Positions 1 to 5,404 of a DNA stretch of 5,404 bases are shown piece by piece. The DNA is from an uncultured Mucilaginibacter sp. Lineage in GTDB: Bacteria; Bacteroidota; Bacteroidia; Sphingobacteriales; Sphingobacteriaceae. The stretch covers positions 1 to 5,404 of the forward strand of contig CAISKH010000603.1 in NCBI GenBank assembly GCA_903885865.1, written 5' to 3'. Under the pieces are notes generated by a model. The model did no database searches. It was not told the origin of the DNA and was given only the letters and a program-made list of their open reading frames with translations. The translations under genes were made by a program, and so were the position numbers. How positions within the stretch are numbered: position 1 is the stretch's first letter; the number at the start of each line of letters is the position of its first letter.

Positions 1-640
1 CCATTGCTTCAATTTTTATTAGGCTGTTAACCCGGCTAATATCGGGTATTTTAGGGTCGATCACATATTTGGTTACGTTATCCGGCACATAATTGATCAG
101 CCCGGCGGCGGGATATACCGCCAGAGACGAACCCACCAAAATAAACAGTTCGGCCTTGGCGCATAGCCTTAATGCTGGTTCTATCATGGGTACATCTTCG
201 CCAAACCAAACTACATGCGCGCGCAGCTGTGAGCCCAGTTCGCAAAGCTCGCCCATTTTAAGCTCCCACCCATCTACCGGATAAGTTAATGCCGGATTTT
301 TACCGGATTGCGACCGGGTAATAATGCCATGCAGATGTACCACGTTGGTTGACCCTGCCCTTTCATGCAGGTCGTCGATATTTTGGGTGATGATGGTTAC
401 GTCATATTTCTCTTCAAGTGCAGCCAAAGCATAATGCGCAGCATTGGGTTGGGCGGCGATAACTGCCTTACGGCGCATATTATAAAAATCCTGCACTAAA
501 ACGGGGTTACGCTGCCATGCCTGCGGCGTTGCTACTTCTTGTATATCATAACCCTCCCACAAGCCATCCGTGTCCCTGAACGTCCGTAAACCGCTTTCAG
601 CGCTAATCCCGGCGCCGGTTAATACTACAATTTTTTTCAT
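1..640 (-). CDS. cobB: Sirtuin-family NAD-dependent protein deacylase (CobB/SIRT5-like), C-terminus cut by window edge
   Basis: Reading the minus strand from the ATG at 638-640 gives 213 codons with no stop before the edge; sirtuins of this type are about 230 residues, so roughly the last 20 are missing. Visible motifs are the NAD-binding GAGISAESGLRTFRD (9-23), the TQNIDDLHERAG segment (85-96), HLHG with the probable catalytic His104, WFGE further on, and VGSSLAVYPA of the Rossmann fold. Y53-x-x-R56 (FYNMRR) matches the pair that binds acidic acyl groups in SIRT5 and E. coli CobB, so removal of succinyl or malonyl groups from lysine is likely as well as deacetylation. The four zinc-binding cysteines of classical sirtuins are absent: the segment after HLHG (about 106-137) has a single Cys. 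I believe this is normal for Bacteroidota sirtuins. The enzyme should be cytosolic. The gene follows a terminator at 654-684, with no clear promoter in the gap, so it may rely on read-through or a weak promoter. Confidence 0.93.
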   Translation of the reverse strand, partial: MKKIVVLTGAGISAESGLRTFRDTDGLWEGYDIQEVATPQAWQRNPVLVQDFYNMRRKAVIAAQPNAAHYALAALEEKYDVTIITQNIDDLHERAGSTNVVHLHGIITRSQSGKNPALTYPVDGWELKMGELCELGSQLRAHVVWFGEDVPMIEPALRLCAKAELFILVGSSLAVYPAAGLINYVPDNVTKYVIDPKIPDISRVNSLIKIEAM

Positions 641-653
641 CGCATTATTTCAT

Positions 654-684
654 AAAAAAAGCGGTCAGTAAACTGGCCGCTTTT
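654..684 (-). terminator. Rho-independent terminator after the B12 operon (possibly bidirectional)
   Basis: The arms 660-669 and 672-681 form a 10-bp stem with a two-base DNA spacer (AA). Read on the minus strand the stem is followed by seven T (654-660), as expected for termination downstream of the DUF6580 gene, whose stop is at 703-705. One pair is imperfect: it is C-A in the minus transcript but G-U in a plus transcript. On the plus strand the stem is followed by TTTT and an AT-rich stretch. The hairpin ends only 13 bases before the sirtuin start codon. Confidence 0.75.
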
Positions 685-702
685 AATTATAATAAGTTTA
701 GT

Positions 703-1320
703 TTAAAGGGCCAATTCGTTGTTAGTACGCAGGGCAGTATATTTACTTTTAGCCAGTTCAAAACCACCGAAAAGCAATAAGCCAAACAGGGCATCGCCTA
801 AAAGCATATTCTTTTGGAATGGTATGGCTGCATGTAACGACGCTAAGTAACCCGACAATGTATGCGGGTATAAACCACCTCCGTACAGCCATGGAAAATC
901 AGTTAACAACCAAAAAACCACAACCGATAATAGAGAAGCAATGCTTACAGATGAAAAACTTACCTGTTTAATGCGCGTGCCGATAAATACCATTATAGCG
1001 AAACTTAAGTAGACCCAAATAGTAGCCGTATAATCAATTATTAAACGTGATGAATATAAATAATTGAGCACCATATCGCTTATAAACAGAGCACTAAGTG
1101 GCACCAGGTATGCTTTCCATTTATTAGTGAAATAAGTGCCGCCAAATAAGGCTACAGCCCCTACGGGTGTAAAATTACTTATTGCCGCGAAATTACTTAA
1201 TGCTGATGAATGGTAAGTTGTAAAAGCCGATGCATAGTAGGATACAAAGCGCATAGCAACGGCCGCCAATATCATCAGGATTAGTACAGTGTTGCGAATA
1301 TTGATCTTTTGTAATGACAT
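703..1320 (-). CDS. DUF6580 family integral membrane protein, candidate vitamin (corrinoid) transport component
   Basis: This is a 205-residue hydrophobic protein with no cysteine. Likely membrane helices lie near residues 10-28, 50-64, 70-88, 97-114, 122-140 and 170-190. Conserved-looking features are NFTPVGAVALFGG (49-61), SDMVLNY (81-87), the LLTDFPWL segment (138-145), the GLYPHTLSGY loop (149-158) and AIPFQKNMLLGDALFG (165-180), which I recognise as the DUF6580 pattern. Length and six-helix topology resemble the substrate-binding S components of ECF vitamin transporters; this resemblance is my inference and not an established assignment. The gene starts 52 nt after the BtuB-like receptor stops, on the same strand, with no terminator between, so it should be co-transcribed under the cobalamin riboswitch. 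That context points to corrinoid movement or handling in the inner membrane. It is not BtuM in the strict sense, because the cysteine BtuM uses for decyanation is missing. No Shine-Dalgarno is present; the upstream sequence is AT-rich. Confidence 0.85.
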   Translation of the reverse strand: MSLQKINIRNTVLILMILAAVAMRFVSYYASAFTTYHSSALSNFAAISNFTPVGAVALFGGTYFTNKWKAYLVPLSALFISDMVLNYLYSSRLIIDYTATIWVYLSFAIMVFIGTRIKQVSFSSVSIASLLSVVVFWLLTDFPWLYGGGLYPHTLSGYLASLHAAIPFQKNMLLGDALFGLLLFGGFELAKSKYTALRTNNELAL

Positions 1321-1372
1321 GAGTGTTATTTATAAAGTAAAATTACGTATTATCTTATCAAATAAAAAACGC

Positions 1373-3328
1373 TTAATTTATCCTGTATTTAATACCGGCC
1401 ATAAAATTAAACCCGCGGGTATTATACCCCAGCCAATCTATATATTTTGCATCAAACAGGTTTTTCAGATCGGTAAACAAGCTAATGTGTTTGCAGGGCT
1501 CATATTGCAAATGAGCGTCAACCAGGTTATAATGTTTTAAGGTTATATTACTAACCGGGAAGGTATTGAAATTCTGATCTACTCTGTCGCCGGTATATTT
1601 ATAATTTAGGCCTGCGGAAAAATCTTTACAAAACTGGTAATAAACATTTGCACCCAGCGTGTGAGTTGGCCTGCGATAAAGAATATTGGTTGTTGCCCCG
1701 TTTTCGTCTGTTAATGTGCCGGTTACATAAGCGATATATGCCGACGCGGTTAATTTATCCGTGTTATATTTAATTTCGCTTTCGTAGCCCTTATCCCCCT
1801 GAAACCTGCCATTCTTATAAAATGATGCAAACGGGGATACTGATTGACTAAAAAAATAAATAACATTGCTGGTATTGTATTTATAAAACACCGCATTAAA
1901 CGAGAGCGTTTTTTTTATGATCTCCCAATCAAAACCCGCTTCGTATGAGGTGGTTGTTTCGGGTTTCAAATTCAAATTTCCGTATTGGGAAAATAACTGA
2001 TATAAAGATGGCGCTTTAAATGCAGATGATATATTGCCGAATATTTTTAACTGATCAGCTAATAAAACTGATGGATTAATACTATAAGTAAAATTATCGC
2101 CGTACTTGCTATGATGATTATACCTGCCGCCTAACTCCATGTGGAATATATCCGATTTAAAAAACAACGAAGCGTAAGCGCCTGCTATGCTATTTTTAGC
2201 AGTACCGGGGTCAATAGTGCTTGCCGGGGGCGTATAGCCGGGCGAATTATACAAACTATACTGGCTGGTGTTATTATATTTAAAACCCGCGCCACTGGTA
2301 AGGTCGAGATACTTTGCTAAATTATAATTAAAAACTGCCTCAGCATTGGTGATGTGCCCTGTATTTTTTACCACCTGAGTTGTGCTGAAGTTTAAAGCGG
2401 AAGGTACTTCATTATAATTATTAGCCACATTGTTCTGGCTTAAATTTACCACTAAGGCACCCTTTGGCAAGAGTAATTTACCGCCAATGCCGCCCAAAAT
2501 AAAAGTATTGTTGTAGGAGAAATTTTTATCGTCGCCATAAGCGCCATAAGGCAAATGCCCCGAATTATAAGTCCCCTGGAAATTTCCGTTTAAAATAAAT
2601 TTATCAGTAACCTGCTGGTTTAAATTCACACTTGCCGAGCGCTGGTGAAAATCATCATTCCTGAAACCGGCTTTACCTGTTGTATCGGTCGCTGCCGGGA
2701 AACCCCTCGAATCAGTATTTGATAAATTGACCGCTATACCTGTTTTATCTATTTTACCAATTAAACCTGCTGCTTCTGTAAAAGTGTTATACGTACCGCC
2801 GCTAAGCTGTACATTGGCTTTTAACTCGTTTTGTACCGGATGTTTGGTAATAATATTGATCACCCCTGCCACCGCGTCTGATCCATACAGGGTTGAGCCT
2901 GTGCCTTTCAGTATCTCTATATGATCTATCTGATCAAGCGGAAAAGCGTTCAGATCATAACTGCCGTCAATAGCTGAAGCATTATTAACCGGAAAACCAT
3001 CTATCAATACCAGCGTATTGCCGGTTGAGGCGCCTCTAAGAAATACGGATGAACTAATACCCGGCGCGTTTTCAGCCCCCGAAAAGGTGAGCCCCGGTAC
3101 CGAATTAAGCAATTCAGGTAACGTTTTTCCCAGGGCATGGCTGATATCGGCCGCTGTAATTACGGTTACCACCCTGCCAATGTCTGTTTGTTTTTGTGGT
3201 GACCTTGTGGCGGTAACAACCACATCATGAAGTACCCGGACCGAATCCTGGGCGCGTGTTGCTGTACTGAGCAACACCAGTTGTACAAGCCCCAGGCCTG
3301 CAGCAACAAGTACGTAATTTTTTTTCAT
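1373..3328 (-). CDS. btuB: BtuB-like TonB-dependent outer-membrane receptor for cobalamin
   Basis: This receptor imports vitamin B12 or another corrinoid across the outer membrane using TonB/ExbBD energy. I place the start at 3328 rather than at a start seven codons upstream (3349), because it begins MKKNYVLVAAG and gives a clean signal peptide (about 1-26, ending STATRA before QDS). The mature protein opens with a TonB-box-like DVVVTATR (35-42). The plug runs from about 48 to 162, with VFLRGAS (95-101), LVLIDGFPVN (107-116) and IEILKGTGSTLYGSDAVAGV (137-156), closely matching E. coli BtuB. The rest, to residue 651, is a beta-barrel with alternating aromatic strands and the C-terminal NLFDAKY...GYNTRGFNF signature. 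E. coli BtuB is about 614 residues, so this is full length. There is no N-terminal carboxypeptidase-regulatory-like domain, so it is not a SusC-type receptor. The last residue is Asn rather than the usual terminal aromatic. Substrate assignment is strengthened by the cobalamin riboswitch in its leader. Confidence 0.93.
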   Translation of the reverse strand: MKKNYVLVAAGLGLVQLVLLSTATRAQDSVRVLHDVVVTATRSPQKQTDIGRVVTVITAADISHALGKTLPELLNSVPGLTFSGAENAPGISSSVFLRGASTGNTLVLIDGFPVNNASAIDGSYDLNAFPLDQIDHIEILKGTGSTLYGSDAVAGVINIITKHPVQNELKANVQLSGGTYNTFTEAAGLIGKIDKTGIAVNLSNTDSRGFPAATDTTGKAGFRNDDFHQRSASVNLNQQVTDKFILNGNFQGTYNSGHLPYGAYGDDKNFSYNNTFILGGIGGKLLLPKGALVVNLSQNNVANNYNEVPSALNFSTTQVVKNTGHITNAEAVFNYNLAKYLDLTSGAGFKYNNTSQYSLYNSPGYTPPASTIDPGTAKNSIAGAYASLFFKSDIFHMELGGRYNHHSKYGDNFTYSINPSVLLADQLKIFGNISSAFKAPSLYQLFSQYGNLNLKPETTTSYEAGFDWEIIKKTLSFNAVFYKYNTSNVIYFFSQSVSPFASFYKNGRFQGDKGYESEIKYNTDKLTASAYIAYVTGTLTDENGATTNILYRRPTHTLGANVYYQFCKDFSAGLNYKYTGDRVDQNFNTFPVSNITLKHYNLVDAHLQYEPCKHISLFTDLKNLFDAKYIDWLGYNTRGFNFMAGIKYRIN

Positions 3329-3333
3329 GTTGT

Positions 3334-3350
3334 TGTGAGTTAAACCCACA
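3334..3350 (-). promoter_or_regulatory. Small hairpin just upstream of the receptor start codon
   Basis: In the minus-strand leader RNA, TGTGGG and CTCACA form six pairs (one G-U) around the five-base loop TTTAA, ending five bases before the ATG. Its position could influence translation initiation, since Bacteroidota start sites favour unstructured A-rich sequence. The stem is short, so it may be fortuitous. Confidence 0.3.
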
Positions 3351-3370
3351 GCAAACAGAAATGAGATGTT

Positions 3371-3405
3371 TGAAATGAAAATAGATTTGAAAAGATTTCA
3401 TTTCA
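3371..3405 (-). repeat. AT-rich inverted repeat in the receptor leader, possible expression-platform hairpin
   Basis: TGAAATGAAA (3371-3380) and its exact reverse complement TTTCATTTCA (3396-3405) flank a 15-base spacer. In the leader RNA this forms a 10-bp hairpin starting a few bases after the riboswitch P13 hairpin. No T-run follows on the minus strand, so it is not a standard intrinsic terminator. A role in the riboswitch read-out is possible but unproven. Confidence 0.5.
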
Positions 3406-3409
3406 TCCA

Positions 3410-3617
3410 AGCTTCAATCCCCGAAAGCTATGATAATAAATTGCTCTGGCAGGTCTTCTGACTTACTCCCCTTTCGTCCTGTCTTCCCATCCGTTTTCGC
3501 GAATAGTGACCATTGGATGGACTATGGTTATGGAGCTTACAGCTGCGGGACAGTTACAGATTTACACCGTATTCCCTTTTAATTCTTAATAATTTTCATC
3601 ATTAAGAAACCTAAAGC
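3410..3617 (-). ncRNA. Cobalamin riboswitch (B12 element) with P13 kissing-loop hairpin
   Basis: The minus-strand RNA contains the hallmark segments in order: AAAAGGGAATACGGTGTAAA, GTCCCGCAGCTGTAAG, GGATGGGAAGAC, and the B12 box AGTCAGAAGACCTGCC (about 3448-3463). The outer helix P1 can be placed: GCTTT (3613-3617) pairs with AGAGC (3443-3447). The GGT next to P1 faces the ACC of the B12 box. An optional AT-rich hairpin (TTCTTAAT with ATTAAGAA) sits before AAAAGGGAA. Downstream, 3410-3429 folds into a hairpin (AGCTTT with GAAGCT) whose loop contains CGGGG. This can pair with TCCCG in the L5 region, which is the L5-L13 kissing interaction of cobalamin riboswitches. It should bind an intracellular cobalamin and repress the receptor and DUF6580 genes when the vitamin is plentiful. 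No terminator is visible between it and the ATG, so control of translation is more likely than attenuation. Confidence 0.95.
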
Positions 3618-3621
3618 GTTG

Positions 3622-3652
3622 CAAATGTAGCACAAGAATTTGTATTGACAAA
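3622..3652 (-). promoter_or_regulatory. Bacteroidota-type promoter for the riboswitch, receptor and DUF6580 operon
   Basis: On the minus strand TTTG (3649-3652) is followed after 19 bases by TACATTTG (3622-3629). This matches the Bacteroidota housekeeping consensus TTTG-N17-23-TAnnTTTG without mismatch in the -7 element. Predicted initiation a few bases downstream falls close to position 3617, where riboswitch helix P1 begins, so sequence and structure agree. Confidence 0.7.
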
Positions 3653-3844
3653 TATTGTTTAAATTGGGCGTGTTAGTTGTAAATGCCGTAAAGAAACTGG
3701 CGACCATTTTCCTGACGTCAGGAAAGTGATCAAAGCTGGTAAAGGCACTCAATAAATAATTAATGATATTGCAAAAACAAGAAAGAATGAGCTTAATTTC
3801 ACTAAAATAAAACCACCAGCTAAATATATTGTTTAATCAATATT
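3653..3844. other. Intergenic region between the divergent riboswitch operon and the DUF2892-SRPBCC gene
   Basis: These 192 bases hold no convincing gene. They contain the 3705-3728 palindrome and a short 6+6 bp inverted repeat (ATATTG at 3826-3831, CAATAT at 3838-3843) directly before the start codon at 3845. A weak plus-strand promoter candidate is TTTG (3639-3642), 17 bases, then TAAATTGG (3660-3667), one mismatch from TAnnTTTG. The start codon has no Shine-Dalgarno, as is usual in this phylum. Confidence 0.5.
3705..3728. promoter_or_regulatory. Long palindrome centred on TGACGTCA, candidate operator
   Basis: TTTCCTGACGTCAGGAAA (3708-3725) is an 18-bp perfect palindrome. Allowing one mismatched pair (3707/3726) extends it to 24 bp. 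It has no central loop and no T-run, so a binding site for a symmetric dimeric protein fits better than a terminator. It lies about 117 bp before the plus-strand start codon and just over 50 bp behind the -33 box of the divergent operon. The binding protein is unknown. Confidence 0.55.
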
Positions 3845-4621
3845 ATGGCAACAACAGCATTACAACCCGCTAAAGGGTATAAAAGAACTTCTGACGAAGA
3901 CGAAATAAACATAAACTGGCCCGAACGGTACCTTTCTATCACAACAGGGGTAAAACTTTCCTTTTCGGGGTTAAGGCATTTGTTTTCAAAGCCTTTTACC
4001 AGCATTTTAAAGATAGGCGCCGGCGGATATTTATTAAACCGGGGCATTACCGGCCACTGCGCAGTTTATTCAAGTATCGGAAAGAACACCCAGGAACCGG
4101 TGAATGTTAACATCAAATCTACATTTACCATCGATAAACCACGCCAGCAGGTATATAACTTTTGGCGGAAACTGGATAATTTGCCTTTATTTATGAACCA
4201 TTTGGAAAGTGTGGAAGTGCTCGACGATGAGCGCTCTCATTGGGTGCTTAAATTGCCCACAGGAGTTGGCACGGTTAGCTGGGATGCAAGCATAGTTAAA
4301 GATAAACCCGGTGAAGTAATTGGCTGGAGCTCTTTACCAGGATCAATTATTGACAATGCGGGTAAGGTATATTTCAGGGACACACCGGATGGTAAGGGCA
4401 CGTTGGTCGATGTTGTTATTACTTATCAGCCCCCGGCCGGCGGCGTTGGCGCAAGTGTGGCGCATATTTTAAATCCGTTATTTAAAAATATGGTTGATAA
4501 TGATGTTCGCAACTTTAAACAATACATGGATATCGATACCGCTTTAAAACCCATTGTTTCTGCCAATGGTAAGGCACATAGTTCAATTTCTCATAAAAAA
4601 GTAACCGCACATTTAGGTTAA
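3845..4621 (+). CDS. Membrane-anchored SRPBCC (START-like) protein with N-terminal DUF2892/YgaP-like domain
   Basis: This 258-residue protein has two recognisable parts. Residues about 23-80 match the DUF2892 (YgaP transmembrane-like) domain: NWPERYLSITTG at the start, a glycine-rich helix ILKIGAGGYLL (54-64), and the diagnostic RGITGHCAVYSSIG (66-79). The first helix carries Lys37 and Arg44 and is weakly hydrophobic. Residues about 90-235 form an SRPBCC domain of the polyketide cyclase/dehydrase type (COG5637-like): VNVNIKSTFTIDKPRQQVYNFW, then LPLFMNHLESVEVLD, and a C-terminal helix with NPLFKNMVDNDVRNFKQYMD. The SRPBCC fold makes a hydrophobic cavity for lipid-like ligands; no catalytic residues can be assigned, so the ligand is unknown. 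Related proteins are often described near envelope or stress genes, but nothing here proves such a role. The tail (236-258) is polar and probably disordered. It is transcribed alone, divergent from the receptor operon, and ends at a strong terminator. Confidence 0.85.
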   Translation: MATTALQPAKGYKRTSDEDEININWPERYLSITTGVKLSFSGLRHLFSKPFTSILKIGAGGYLLNRGITGHCAVYSSIGKNTQEPVNVNIKSTFTIDKPRQQVYNFWRKLDNLPLFMNHLESVEVLDDERSHWVLKLPTGVGTVSWDASIVKDKPGEVIGWSSLPGSIIDNAGKVYFRDTPDGKGTLVDVVITYQPPAGGVGASVAHILNPLFKNMVDNDVRNFKQYMDIDTALKPIVSANGKAHSSISHKKVTAHLG

Positions 4622-4640
4622 ACTCATGGAATTATTAAGA

Positions 4641-4670
4641 GAAAAAGCCCTGAAATTTCAGGGCTTTTTC
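4641..4670. terminator. Bidirectional rho-independent terminator between convergent genes
   Basis: A 30-bp perfect palindrome has a GC core AGCCCTGA/TCAGGGCT with AATT at its centre, and is flanked by A5 on the left and T5 on the right. It continues as TTTTTCTTTT on the plus strand. The symmetry gives a U-rich tail on both strands, so it can serve the plus-strand SRPBCC gene (stop 4619-4621) and the minus-strand amidohydrolase (stop 4686-4688). Confidence 0.92.
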
Positions 4671-4685
4671 TTTTACTGGCCTATA

Positions 4686-5404
4686 TTACTCTGCCTTCAA
4701 TCCGTATTTATCAACATACTTCTTGTATAGTTCTTTATGCAGATTATCAAGGTTAATATTCCTGCCCTGTATAAAAGCGGCTTGTACATCTAAAGTCATC
4801 ATATCCAGCGCGTCGCCTCCCGAAATGAACAGGTTTGCATCCTTGCCTGTTTCCAGTGTGCCGGTGGTTTTATCGATCCCCAAAATCTTGGCATTGTTAA
4901 TAGTGATCATACTCAGCGCTTGCTCTTTTGTTAAACCATAGCCAACGGCCTGCCCGGCTTCAAAAGGCAGGTTACGCTGCCGCCAGAAACCTATGCCGGT
5001 TAATCCATAAAGCACACCTGCATCCTGCAATATTTTTGGCAGTTTATAGGGCAGGTACACATCGTCTTCATCCCTGGCCGGGAGGGTTTGTGTTTCCCTG
5101 ATGATAACCGGCACATTATTTTGCTTTAAAATATTGGTTACCAAATATGATTCTTTACCCCCTACGATCACCGCCTGCACACCTAATTTTTTAGCGAAGT
5201 TTACCGCTTCAATAATTTCACGGGCACCGTCGGCATTTATAAACAGTTTTTTTGTGCCTGTAAATAAACCCTTCAAAGCTTCAAAGCGTAAGTTTATAAC
5301 CCCAGGCTGTATTTCGGAGTACGCTTTTGCTTGCGTAAACAGATTATCTATCCCGTCAAGCGCTTTCTGTTTCGTTTCTTCGGGTGTTTCCTGGCCCGCG
5401 CCAG
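4686..5404 (-). CDS. Amidohydrolase-superfamily protein, C-terminal part; N-terminus beyond window
   Basis: The minus-strand frame is open from the right edge to the TAA at 4686-4688, giving about 239 C-terminal residues. The family protein is normally about 430 residues, or longer when fused, so the start is outside the window. A TTG at 5276 is an internal Leu in VINLRFEALKGLF, not a start. Recognisable parts are AREIIEAVNFAKKLGVQAVIVGG, then NVPVIIRETQTLPARDEDD, then RNLPFEAGQAVGYGLTKEQAL. The C-terminal composite-domain signature follows (ITINNAKILGIDKTTGTLETGKDANLFISGGDALDM), ending AAFIQGRNINLDNLHKELYKKY. This is the imidazolonepropionase-like branch (PF01979). In that branch a metal-binding His normally occurs in an HA motif where this protein reads LFINADG, and the metal Asp expected after the GVLYGLTG strand is not evident. 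Activity as a typical metal hydrolase is therefore uncertain. Only the first fact, the family, is secure; the substrate is unknown. A terminator lies 15 bases after the stop. Confidence 0.9.
   Translation of the reverse strand, partial: GAGQETPEETKQKALDGIDNLFTQAKAYSEIQPGVINLRFEALKGLFTGTKKLFINADGAREIIEAVNFAKKLGVQAVIVGGKESYLVTNILKQNNVPVIIRETQTLPARDEDDVYLPYKLPKILQDAGVLYGLTGIGFWRQRNLPFEAGQAVGYGLTKEQALSMITINNAKILGIDKTTGTLETGKDANLFISGGDALDMMTLDVQAAFIQGRNINLDNLHKELYKKYVDKYGLKAE

Noticed and set aside
1339..1372. TTTATTTG on the minus strand between receptor and DUF6580 gene as a possible second promoter
   Set aside because: It mismatches TAnnTTTG at its second position and no convincing -33 element was found; co-transcription with the receptor is simpler.
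1289..1540. Plus-strand frame of 83 codons across the DUF6580/receptor junction
   Set aside because: It lies antisense to two well-supported genes, shows no family resemblance and has no promoter.
3225..3410. A 61-codon minus-strand reading frame in the receptor leader, overlapping the receptor start, considered as a regulatory upstream peptide
   Set aside because: It begins with TTG at the foot of P13, its composition is not protein-like (Cys runs), and its second half is just the receptor signal-peptide region in another frame.
3826..3843. ATATTG-N6-CAATAT inverted repeat directly before the SRPBCC start codon as an operator
   Set aside because: Six-base AT-only-like arms in very AT-rich DNA are expected by chance; kept only as a note in the intergenic description.
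3820..4047. Minus-strand frame of 75 codons antisense to the start of the SRPBCC gene
   Set aside because: It is a shadow of the DUF2892 coding sequence, with no recognisable domain.
1..5404. CRISPR arrays, tRNA or rRNA genes, insertion sequences, attachment sites
   Set aside because: No regularly spaced direct repeats, no tRNA-like cloverleaf or rRNA sequence, no transposase or terminal inverted repeats with target duplications were seen on reading both strands.

Overview
The window looks like chromosomal DNA from a Bacteroidota bacterium, most likely Sphingobacteriaceae (Mucilaginibacter/Pedobacter-like). This rests on moderate GC, start codons without Shine-Dalgarno sequences, a promoter of the Bacteroidota type (TTTG-N19-TAnnTTTG), a zinc-ligand-free sirtuin of the kind I associate with this phylum, and the DUF6580 and amidohydrolase subfamilies present. 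The genus is an inference; no rRNA or other marker is present.

Layout. Positions 1-640 (minus) hold most of a sirtuin-type NAD-dependent protein deacylase whose C-terminus lies off the left edge. A hairpin terminator (654-684) separates it from 703-1320 (minus), a six-helix membrane protein of the DUF6580 family. Upstream of that, 1373-3328 (minus) encodes a BtuB-like TonB-dependent outer-membrane receptor. Its leader (3329-3617) carries a complete cobalamin riboswitch, including a P13 hairpin whose loop can pair with L5, and a consensus promoter lies immediately upstream. Receptor and DUF6580 gene therefore form a compact two-gene, B12-controlled operon, with a 52-nt gap between them. The remaining intergenic DNA (3653-3844) contains an 18-bp perfect palindrome centred on TGACGTCA.

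On the plus strand, 3845-4621 encodes a two-domain protein: an N-terminal DUF2892/YgaP-like membrane segment and a C-terminal SRPBCC (START-like) domain. A 30-bp perfectly symmetric terminator (4641-4670) separates it from a convergent minus-strand amidohydrolase (4686-5404). The N-terminal half of that enzyme is off the right edge, and it lacks several expected metal ligands.

Functionally, the coherent unit is the B12 module: riboswitch, outer-membrane receptor and small membrane protein. No BtuFCD-type ABC transporter is visible, so the DUF6580 protein is a reasonable candidate for inner-membrane handling of a corrinoid. That is the most interesting hypothesis here. The other genes are ordinary neighbours with no proven link.
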